Part shown: one piece after another, positions 27,301 through 39,300 of the stretch
Numbering within the stretch: position 1 is the first letter of the stretch
Layout of the letters: each line of letters begins with the position of its first letter
Assembly (NCBI RefSeq): GCF_032854445.1
Contig: NC_088298.1
Location: 11,273,504-11,337,503 of the forward strand
Direction of reading: 5' to 3'
From: Liolophura sinensis
Taxonomy: Eukaryota; Mollusca; Polyplacophora; Chitonida; Chitonidae
Length of the DNA: 64,000 nucleotides
Notes under the pieces: model-generated
Databases searched by the model: none
What the model was told of the DNA's origin: nothing
Seen by the model: the letters and a program-made list of their open reading frames with translations, nothing else
Program-made: the position numbers and the translations under genes

Positions 27301-30300
27301 AACTATCAAGGGAATATCATTATTTTTTGCTCAACAATAGATCCCATCCCAATCCAGTACCATAATTTAGGTGATAAATCTAATCCTGTTTAATTATTTT
27401 TTTTATGATGTACATGTCTATGTCTTCACATTTTAAAAGTGTTACAAGGCGACGACATCAAGATACAAAGGGAGACCACTCTGTTGTGGTGATGTGGTAT
27501 CGCGAAGCTTGGGTGATGAGTGAGTTGAGTGATGATGAGTGTCTCCCATCACCATTTTAAGGTTTTTCTGTGATATAAGGCATATGTACCACACCACACA
27601 TGCACACTCCGTTTATTGGCAAAAAACTGTCGATTGGCAATGCTTCACACTGAAGGATGTAACATTTTACTTACATGTGGCCTGTTTGTTTATTCAACAG
27701 AGAATTGAAAACAGCAAGTCTGTGAAAGAGAGACTAGAGAAAGAGGCCACTGAAATGCAAAGACGAATGATAGATCTGACGAAACAGGTGTCGGAACTGA
27801 AGGGAACAGATGTGAGTATGCAAGGGGACGTGTGTGAGTATGTAAGGGGACAGGTGAGTAGACAGAGGGACAGATGTGGGTGTGTAAGGGGACAGGTGTG
27901 AGTATGTAAAGAGACAGGTGTGAGTATGTAAGGGGACAGGTGTGAGTATGTAAGGGGACAGGTGTGAGTATGTAAGGGGACAGATGTGAGTATGTAAGGG
28001 GACAGGTGAGTAGACAAAGGGACAGATGTGGGTGTGTAAAGGGACAGGTGTGAGTATGTAAAGAGACAGGTGTGAGTATGTGAGGGGACAGGTGTGAGTA
28101 TGAAAGAGGACAGATGCGAGTGTGTAAGGGGACAGGTATCAGTATGTAAGAGGACAGGTGGAAGTATGTAAGGGGACAGGTATGGGTGTGTAAAAGGACA
28201 GATGTGAGTGTAAGGGGACAAATTTGTTACATGAAAATGGATTGCAGCTCAACATGTGCAATGTTACGATATATCTGTCTGTAATGTAATATCATGCTGC
28301 CTGTAATGTGGCATCCTTTAAGTAATCAAATGGGGAAAAAACGTTTGATGTTTGTCTGTAAAATGGTGTCTGGATGCTGCTGTCAGAGTTTACCAGTTCC
28401 TCATTGTTCTGTTTTCATCCAAATGAACATGCTCAAGAATAAGTTGTCAAATTTTTTTTTAGAATTTTGCCCCCCAAATGACCTTACTTTTGATAATTTC
28501 TCCTAATTTTGTTTGTCATCTCAGGAGGAGGCTGAAGGCTCCAGTTTGATGAAGAAAAAAGCCAAAGAACTTGAGGAGAAATGGAAACTCAAAGAGAAAG
28601 AAGTTAACGGCCTGGAGACAAAGATTAATGAGTTGCAGAGTGAGCTGGAAAGAATACAGAATTCCCCACAACAACAAACGGGCCAAATTCGCACAGTACG
28701 GGCCTGGGATCAGTATGGTCAGGGAAGAAAGGGCAGAGGTGTGCAGCATTTTAAAAGGATGAAACTGATCTTATTATTTTATATTTGCCCAGATTAGTTA
28801 ACTTAATTACGGAAATTTTATAGATGTTTGAGGTTAAATTCCATTTTGCAAGAAGGGGTAAAATCAGTCTTCAAGAGTAAATTTAATTTTCAAGATTAGA
28901 ACAGCTCGGTGTATACATGTAGGCTTGTACTGTGTAAGAATATAAGCATGGTCCGAGTTTGTAATCAAGCTGAAAATTCTTTCAGGGCTCGTTAAAAATA
29001 CTTTCAAGGTCAAGGTTATGTCGGTTAGTCAGCCTTTTATTTCCAAGACCAGATCTTGATATTACAAAGGTTGCAAAACTGAAGAAAGCAAAAATAAATG
29101 GAAGGTAGATAAATGTACAGTCAGAATAAGAAATAAGTAAAAATGAAAAGACAGTATATACTTCCTTGGTTATAGTATCAGTATTAAGGGTGATTAAATT
29201 AAACAAATTAAACAATTTCGTGTCCTGATTTCATCTTGTGTTGATGAACTATAATATTCCAGTATTTAAAATCCTGAGTTTTGATTATGGAAAGGCCAAG
29301 TAAATGTGCAGATTTTACAAACATAGACATGCATGCCTGGATATTGACTTGAATGTGATTGTAAACTTATTGTCACTGTGACAGGTCCTGGGTCGAGTCA
29401 CACCTAAGACTTCAAAACAGGAAGTTGTAACTTCCTCGCTTGGCGTTCAGCATGAAAGGGATAGTGTAACATCTGGTTGACCCATGTCAGTATAATGCCT
29501 CGGGTGGGGTGATTTACTTGACTTGCTTGTAAGGTGTCTCAGTGAAGCAGCACTAGATAAAAGAGCGGTGGAAATCTGTCCTGCAACAAAGGAGGCACAT
29601 TACATACACTCTAATGATTCCTTCTTTGTCATAGGACTGAAAAATTGTTAAGTACGATGTTGAACCCCAAGCACTCACTTGCTCACTCACTCCAGTATTT
29701 AAATGTACTTGTTGAAGGTGCTCGGGGTGTTGTGCCAGCACATCAAGGTCGTCCAAGACTTGGGTCACAAGATCAGGTAGAGGCCTATGATCCCCAAAAA
29801 GTTGGCGGGCAGTATGAGGAATCCCCAGATTCCCAGTATGAATCCCCGGTGGTGCAGGCGGGACAGCATCCTTACACCCCTCAGTTCCCAGTGGATCAAA
29901 GCAGAGGTGCGAGTCAGCAGGGATTGGTCGATCAACAAGCAGGGTTTGATCAAAAAGGAATGTACGGACAACAAGGAATGTACGGACAACAAGGAATGTA
30001 CGGGCAACAAGGATACCTGGATCCGTATGATCAGTCTATGGATCAGACGTCCAGATACGATTTTCAGACGTCTCAGTACAACTTCCAGGTCTTCTCTGGA
30101 GACTATGTTGAAGAGGACGAACAAGATGATGGTATGATGTGATGTAGTTGTTGTTATTTTTTTTTTTGTGGACAAGGTTTGGGTGGGGGTGGGTTGGGGG
30201 GGGGGTCGGTGTAGGGAGAGGGGCATCAGATACTGTCGGTGGCAGTGTCAAGAGGATTAGAGGATTGCAGTGGGTGATCATAGGATTGCAGTGGGTGATC

Positions 30301-33300
30301 ATAGGATTGCAGTGGGTGATCATAGGATTGCAGTGGCCGATCATAGGATTGCAGTGGCCGATCATAGGATTGCAGTGGGTGATCATAGGATTGCAGTGGC
30401 CGATCATAGGATTGCAGTGGGTGATCATAGGATTGCAGTGGCCGATCATAGGATTGCAGTGGCCGATCATAGGATTGCAGTGGCCGATCATAGGATTGCA
30501 GTGGCCGATCATAGGATTGCAGTGGGTGATCATAGGATTGCAGTGGCCGATCATAGGATTGCAGTGGCTAATCAGAGGATTGCAGTGGCTAATCAGAGGA
30601 TTGCAGTTACCACCCATAGTACACAGATAGCCAATTATCGGTAACGATTTGCATATCAAAGACCAAGGAAGTCTTTTTACCTCATAGCTCAACATTTTGC
30701 TCAGCTATTCTCAGGGTTTGCAATTACCTTCCATAGTACATGGATTGCCAAATGCAGTTCGTGATTAGCATATCAAAGACCTTTGTGGTGAAGTTGTGCG
30801 CTAACTCCCCACAGTGTCCTTTTTACCATCACAGTGATTTACAGCTCCATAACACATGAAGTCACTGCTCTGCAATCCTTATTGCATACGATAAACAGTC
30901 ATAGTTGTGATAGTGTAATAATTTTGGTCTTTTTGATTTATCGGCAAGATATTAGCACTGCGTAATTAGAGGATAAAATCTGTGTATGACAGTGTCAGTC
31001 ATTCTACTGTTTTGTGGGTGAGAGGTCAATATTTGAATTTATCACATGACTTGAACACTGCTCGATCAGGCGAGCTACCGGTATTATCTGAAGGCCTTGT
31101 TTAGATAATGCTGCTCTTTCACACTGCTAAATATGACATTCAGTTTACTTTTTAGCTTGACATTGAAATCTGAATTTTTCTATAGTACCCTAAAATTTTA
31201 AGTCGATAAAGCAAAGAAAAATTCAGAACGAAAAGTTATGTCGGAAGAAATTTTTGAACAGCCAGTGGGGATTTGACGGCAGTTTGAGTTCAAAACATGT
31301 CAGACATTGGTTTGGCTTGTTTGATTCAAAAGTTTAAATGGCTGCATTACCTGATCACTTGATGCTGGCTTTGACATATTTCTTCAGACATGATTTTTTT
31401 CCGCTTTTTAGCGGAATTCCGCTTTTTCTTTGTTCAGTTTCGATTAATTTACCTGTTTTCCGCAGATTTTTCTAGCTTCCGGGGCCTAGGCGGCCCCTGG
31501 ACCCCGGACTTTTTGGGCTATGATAGTAAATTTCAGCTATTTTCTTGGTTCACCACAATCATGTCTGTTTCTTTACATGTCTGGCGTTTTGGGGAATGGG
31601 TGGATACCAAAGTAAAGAAGGGTTCGAGCTGTTATTTTTAGTGAAATTGTCTAGTCACTTTTTTTTTGTAGGGAGGGGGGGGGGGGGGGGGGCCAGATTT
31701 ACAGAGGTCTGGGCATACTGGCGTAACTCTCAGCTTTGCTCCGATCTTGATCCATGCAGACAATTTCACTCGAACCCTTCTTACATCAAGTAATCAAGTA
31801 ATCCAGCCATTTAAACTAATCCAGCCATTTAAACTTTTGAAAACAAAAAGTGACTAGACAATTTCACTAAAAATAACAGCTCGAACCCTTCTTTACTTTG
31901 GTATCCACCCATCCCCCAAAACACCTGAAATGTAAGACATATGTCAAAGCCAGCATCAAGTAATCAAGTAATCCAGCCATTTAAACTAATCCAGCCATTT
32001 AAACTTTTGAAAACAAAAAGTGACTAGACAATTTCACTAAAAATAACAGCTCGAACCCTTCTTTACTTTGGTATCCACCCATTCCCCCAAAATGCCTGAA
32101 ATGTAATAAATATGTCAAACCCAGCATCAAGTAATCAAGTAATCCAGCCATTTAAACTAATCCAGCCATTTAAACTTTTGAAAAAAAGAAAAAAGTGACC
32201 AGACAATTTCACTAAAAATAACAGCTCGAACCCTTCTTTACTTTGGTATCCACCCATTCCCCCAAAATGTCTGAAATGTAATAAATGTGTCAAAGCCAGC
32301 ATCAAGTAATCAAGTAAGCTTTGATGTATGTACATTTCTAAAATGCATCTTTCTGCAGCTAAAACAAATGACCTAAAGTTGTTTTTTTTGTCAGTGTATA
32401 TGTGAACCTGATGCATTTCTAAATAAGGATTAGGGGGAGATTAACCTCCCTTGGGCAAGTAGTGGAATGATTCTAGCATATCTGACCATGTAACTTTTGT
32501 GACAGACCCATGGGACACGATTCTAGCATATCTGACCATGTAACTTTTGTGACAGACCCATGGGACACGATTCTAGCATATCTGACCATGTAACTTTTGT
32601 GACAGACCCATGGGACACGATTCTAGCATATCTGACCATGTAACTTTTGTGACAGACCCATGGGACAATCGCAGATTACACTTTTGAGACCTCATTGTTG
32701 GCCAGTAGTCTGATCTTTGGAAAAATGAAAAAATTAAATGATTTCCATGACAATGTATGTTTTTTAGGTATACTAATAGGAGAATTTGGTGCTTTTTCAA
32801 ATGCTCTAAGAGACGTACGACATGATCAGAGTGAAATGTCGGTATGTATCTCCTTCAGCCTTGACAAAATATCTGTACACCATTTCTTATAATGTTAGAG
32901 ATTTAGTACAGAACTCCTACTGTGTTATGTACCACGGGAAGACCCCCGCTTTGTCGGATTGAGGGGGGACTGCCCTACTTGCCCCTTAAATGCCTTATTT
33001 AACCCTCTCCAATAGCACAGTTGATAGAGCGTCCGCTTCAGGAGTGGTAGATCCAGGGTCAATCCTGGGTTGAGTCACACCTAAGGCCTTGAAAGAGGAA
33101 GTTGTAACTTCCTTGCTTGGCGTTCAGTTTGAAGGGGATAGTGCAACAGTTGGTTGACCAGTATCAGTATAATGGCTCGGGCGGGGCAGCTTACTTGTCT
33201 TCATTAAGTCGTCTCAATGAAGCCGCACTAGATAAAAGAGCGGTGGAAATCCGTCCTGCAACAAGGAGGCACATTACATGCACTCTAAGGATTCCTTCGT

Positions 33301-36300
33301 CGTCAAATGACTGAAAAATTGTTAAGTACGACTTATGAGCACTCCCTCGCTCACTAAATGCCTTATAAATTCGGCAATATAGTAGGTTTAATTTGGTTAC
33401 CTTAAGACAATGATCAGCGTTAATACCGAAGGAAGGGCCCTCCACGGCTGATGAAGTGGTCAGCATGCTAGTGCGGCAAAATGACCCAGGAGTCTCTCAC
33501 CAATGTGGTTGCTGTGAGTTCAAGTCCAGCTCATATGACTGAAAAATTGTTAAGTACGACTTATGAGCACTCCCTCGCTCACTAAATGCCTTATAAATTC
33601 GGCAATATAGTAGGTTTAATTTGGTTACCTTAAGACAATGATCAGCGTTAATACCGAAGGAAGGGCCCTCCACGGCTGATGAAGTGGTCAGCATGCTAGT
33701 GCGGCAAAATGACCCAGGAGTCTCTCACCAATGTGGTTGCTGTGAGTTCAAGTCCAGCTCATACTGGCTTTCTCTCAGGCCATGCTTGCACGTGGGAAGG
33801 TCTGTCAGCAACCAGTGAATGGTCATGGATTTTCCTTGCTGGCTTCCTCCCATCATAATACTGGCTGTCGTTGTATAAGTCATACACCAATCAAATAAAG
33901 AAATAATTGAATGATACTGATGGAAACAATTGATGTTTTAACAGGCTTTTAATGTGGTTGAATTCCATAACATTGTCATTATTCTGTCTGTTTTAGCCTG
34001 CCAGTCAGTACTTAGGGAAAATGTATCCCGCAGGGGGAATGGGCTTAGCAGGTAAGGGAGTTTCAGGCTTTCAGGTGTTCTTTAACAAGTGCAGATGTTT
34101 GCAATAGCTACTGCATCCGGCTGAAATTAAATGTCATCTTCCATACTCAACCCCCTTTTCAGGTAAATAGCCTACTGGCAGGCCTAAGTTAAATGGTAGG
34201 ACGTCAAAAACATGGCTGACTGACCCATGGTGTTACAAGAGTAAGGTGTGGAAAACGTGACAGACTAACCCACGGTGTTACAAGATAAGGTGTCGAAAAC
34301 TTGTCCGACTGACCCATGGTGTTTCTAGATAAGGTGTCAAAAACATGGCCGACTGACCCATGGTGTTACAAGAGTAAGGTGTGGAAAACGTGACAGACTA
34401 ACCCACGGTGTTACAAGATACGGTGTCGAAAACTTGTCCGACTGATCCATGGTGTTTCTAGATAAGGTGTCAAAAACATGGCCGACTGACCCATGGTGTT
34501 ACAAGATAAGGTGTTGAAACGTGACAGATTAACCCACAGTGTTACAAGATAAGGTGTCGAAAACTTGTCCAACTGACCCATGGTGTTTCTAGATAAGGTG
34601 TCAAAAACATGACCGACTGATGCATGGTGTTACAAGATAAGGTGTCAAAAACTTGACAGACTGACCCATGGTGTTATAAGATAAGATGTTGAAAACTTAC
34701 CTACTGACCCATGGTGTTAAAAGATAAGGTGTCAAAACCTGACTGACTGACCCATGGTGTTACGAGATGGCTTAGTGATCTTGGGGCCGGTTCTTTACGA
34801 TGTGCTGCCTCTAATGGTGCCATGGAAATTCCGCAGTTAGGGTCAAACTGAGCTTGTACTTCTATAAACATTATTGAGGAACCAGTTCCCTCGTTGAATA
34901 ATTTCGAGTTGAAGCTGTTTAATGTGTTGTTCATTTTTGTATTTGTGATGGCAAGCTGTGGGCAAACTGGTAACGTAGTTATGGCTCTGGCATTACGAGA
35001 GAGCAGCGGGCAATACAGCTTACAATCAATTTGTCATTGTCAGAGAAAACGTACTCTACTATTGAGATCTAGGGTTTTTAGGTGTAAAATGTCCTCTTGA
35101 ATTCGGCTTCTTCTTCCTTCCTAGCACCCAGTCCGATGTTTGCTGGTTCTCAGAAAGAGAGAGAGGCAAGAAAGAAAGAAATGCAGATGAATGCTGATGC
35201 AAACGCTTGGCTTGAGGTAGGTACATCTGGTGCTATGCACCGGCACCACTAACCACTGGCGCAGTGCACCGGCACGACTAACCACTGGTGCAGTGCACTG
35301 ACACTGCTAACTACTGGTGCAGTGCACAGGCACCACTAACCACTGGTGGAATGCACCGGCACCACTAACCACTGGTGCAGTGCACCAACACCACTAACCA
35401 CTGGTGCAGTGCACCGGCACCACTAACCACTGGTGTTATGCATCGGCACCACTAACCACTGGTGCAGTTTACCGACACCACTAACCACTGGTGCAGTGCA
35501 CCGACACCACTAACCACTGGTGCAGTGCACCGACACTCTTTAAGCTCACATACAGTTTCACTGATGGAACGTTATAGGATGAATATTTAAATAACAATTT
35601 GGAAAACGTGTTTGGACAACTGCAGTACAACTATAGATGTATTGTGACAGACAACAGGTCTTGTTTACACCATTTTCGATTTTAAATGGCAGACATCTGG
35701 GTATTTGCTGTTTTGTCTAAAGAACGTGGGAGTTATTATAAAATTCTGCTTAATGGCTTCATAAATCCAAAACCAGGTTTTGTGCGGTATGTTTTTATGT
35801 TGTCGTGCGTACTATAACTTTCTGGGGGCCTCTGTAGGGGTTAGCACTCCAAAACACTTGCCGTGAGTTGATGCCCACCTCATGCTGGATTCCTCCCCAG
35901 CCGTACGTGGAAAGGTCTGTCAGCAACTTGCGGATGGTCTTCGGTTTCATCCGGGCTCTGCTCAGTTTCCTCCCACCCTAATGCTGGCCATCATCGTATA
36001 AGTGAAATATTCTTGAGTATAGCGTAAAACACCAATCAGATAAATAATTTAAATATAATTTCCAGTTATTAGGAGACATTCTCAGAACATCATCTGATCT
36101 TTCCTTATTCCTTCCCATGTTATCTTTCACCTCGTCATCTGCTTACTGCTTCCTTATACAAGTGAAGGGCTCAGATGTCTGCTGTATTTGCCCTATCAAT
36201 TCACCTGAAAAAGTGTTTTTTTAGGAGCAAATAAGGATTATAAAATTTTACTTTTACAGCTTTCATCCTACATCTACCCTTCCAAACAGTGATTGGTTCT

Positions 36301-39300
36301 GTTCCTATTCTTTAAGATCAGAGTTAAAGCAGAAGAAAATTTAAATATCAATGAAATACCATTGCAAAGAGTATGTATTTCCTCGCAGGTGCATGCCATA
36401 AAAAAATTCTAATATGTACCTCAAGTTGATAAATTAGAAATAAAGTCAGCGCCAAAATTCGCAGTGTGTGACTCCATTTTGTCTAAGAACTAGTCCTGAA
36501 GTCTTCTGTGTTAGGAGGAGAATTGCCATCGAAAACTGCCGAAGCGCAGTGTGTACATTTCCAGTAGAACTCTTCTTCCCAGAAGGTAGCGAACAGTACA
36601 GTTTGTTTTCTGCTTGACAATCGGGAAACCGGAATGTTGGACGTAGGTACCGAGTTAACACGAACAAGCCGGCAGTTTTAACGACTCTCATTGGCTGAGA
36701 GGTAACACACCCCCCAGCATAATTTACAAGGTGTTAAAGATAGAGGATGTGATGGACTCAGCGATTTATGGCAGCTTTGCTGTTTTCAGACTTTACTTGT
36801 ATGGCGAGGAGAAATTGCAAAATTATGCTTAAGGCACCCCCAGACAGAAAAAGATGTGCTCTTTTCAGCCTATAGTGTCATGTTTTTAAATTTTCTGCTC
36901 TTTTAAATAAGACCAGTAAGATGATCTTGTATTCACTTTGTACAATTTAAAAAAAGAGACAAACTTGTTGCATGATACCGATCTTGCTTTAGTTCTCAGT
37001 TCTGAAAGTTAGAAAACTTAGAATTAAATTGTAAGAATGTGTAAACAAAGATTGTATGTGATTGGTTTTGTCAGAAATCTGCAGAACCTCCCGCTGACGG
37101 GGACTCAACTACTTACTACAAAAACCTGGTGGCAGGTCTGAAGACAGCATTAGCCACTCAGCTGGCCAGGAACCAGGAGCTCGCTCTGTATGGAAGAACA
37201 AGGTACTGAAAATATACACACTTTTGTGTTTTAATGAAGGGCGTGTGCAATCATCCATGAACTCATTTGTAATTTGTTTGCTACGCATTTAAGCTACGTG
37301 TGGGCTGTACTTAAGCTTGAGATTTCTAGTTTATGGGTGAGGCAGTCAGGGTCACAACCCTGCCCACCCACAACACTGCCCCACCACCACTACATTAACC
37401 CTGCCCACCCACTACACTGCCCCACCCCACTACATTAACCCTGCCCTACACTAACCCTCCTGCCCACTACATTGCCCCGCTCCCAACCTTACTACACTGT
37501 GCTTCTCCCCCTACTACACTGCCCCCCTCCTGATTACACTGTGAGCTTCTCCCCCTACTACACTGCCCCTCCCCTGACTACACTGCCCACTACCCAACCC
37601 CTCACCAACAAACACTGCCTCCTCTCCCAACTACACTACACCTCTCCCAAACTACACTACACACCCCATCCCCGCCCACACTGCTTCTCTCCCAACTACA
37701 CTGCCACTCCCCCCACCCACCTACACTGCTTCTCTCCCAACTACACTACACCCCCCCACTCCACCCTACCTTCTGTGGACTACACTACACTCCACCACTC
37801 CACCCTACCTTCTGTGGACTACACTACACTCCACCACTCCACCCTACCTTCTGTAGACTGCACTGCGCGTCACTCCCCACTACACGGCCACTTCCTCCAC
37901 TACACTGCCTTCCCACTACCCTGCCACTCCTCCAAATACCCTGCCAATCCCCCACTGTCCTGTCCCCATAACTCCGATACACTGCCCCACTTCCCCCACA
38001 ACAAAACTTCTCTCGACTATACTATGTGCCATTCCCTTCACTGCACTGCCCCTCCCCCTACTACACCGCCCCACTCCCCCGCCCCCACTCCCAAATACAC
38101 TGCCCCACTCCCCAAATACACTGCCCCCTTCCATCACTACCATGACCCTCTTCCTACTACACTGCCACTCCTCCGCTACACTGCCCCTCACCCCCACTAC
38201 ACTGCCCCTCTCCCCAATACACTGCCCCTGTCCCTTACTACACCGCCCCACCCTCCCTCCCCCATATCCTGTCCCACTAACTCCGCTACACTGCCCCACT
38301 TCCCCCACAACAAAACCTTCTCCCGACTACTCTACATGCCATTCCCGTCACTGCACTGCCCCTCCCCCTACTATCCTGTCCCACACTCGACTACACTGCC
38401 CCACTGCCCCTCTCCCCACTACACTGCCCCTGTCCCCAACAACACTGCTCCACTCCCCCCAACTATACTGCCCCACTAACTCCACCACACAAAACCCCAC
38501 TCCCCCTCTCCACTCCTCCCACCCTCCATCCAGTCACACTATCTCCACTACACTGCCCCTCTCCCCACTAGACTGCCCCTGTCCCCAACTACACTGCACA
38601 ACACAACCGACTACACTATGTGCCTTTCCCCTCACTGCACTGCCCCTCCCACCACTACTCTGCCACTCCCCCAATACACTGCCCCCCCCCCACTACCCTG
38701 TCCCCCCCACTACACAGCCCCTCCCCCCACTACACTCCTCATCTCCTGTCTACACTGCGCGCCATTCCCCCCACTACAATGACCCAGGAGCCTCCCACCA
38801 GTGTGGTTGCTGAGAGTTCATGTCCAGCTCATGCTGTATGTGGAAAGATCTGCCAGCAACCTGCAGATAGTCCTTCCACCATAATGCAGACTGTCGTTGT
38901 ATAGTTGCGTATGGTGCACAAAACCAATCAAATAAATAAATAAATATCACTGTCCCCACTGCACTGCCACCCCTCTACTACACTGCCCGTCCCCTCACTA
39001 CACTGCCCCTCCCCTAACTACACTGCCCCTCCTCTAACTACAATGCCCGTCTCCAGACTACACTACCATCACGGAATGTGATGCTGTCTTTACAGTCTCA
39101 TTATGGTACCCTCAATACCGTCTGAATGTGGTGCCTTCTGTAAAATCTGGATGCGCTAGCCTCAATACAATGTGAATATGGTGCCCTTAGTACAGTCTAA
39201 ATGTGGTGCCCTCTGTAATGGGTGGATGACGTGTTGCCCTCAATTCAGTCGGAATGTGGTGCCCTCTATACAGTTTAAACACAGTGCCGTCAATAGTCTG

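Noticed and set aside
27694-28221. 175-codon minus-strand frame
   Set aside because: Antisense of exon 11 and the 22-bp array.
30132-30142. Exon 13 TGA as the normal end of the gene
   Set aside because: Exons 14-28 downstream keep a consistent phase from the donor at 30132, so the stop is more likely an intron-retention end.
30036-30695. 219-codon minus-strand frame with repeated CNPMIGH
   Set aside because: Translation of the 21-bp intronic array plus the antisense of exon 13.
37472-38813. Pro/Thr/His-rich open frames of 335 and 223 codons
   Set aside because: Low-complexity translation of the C-rich array.
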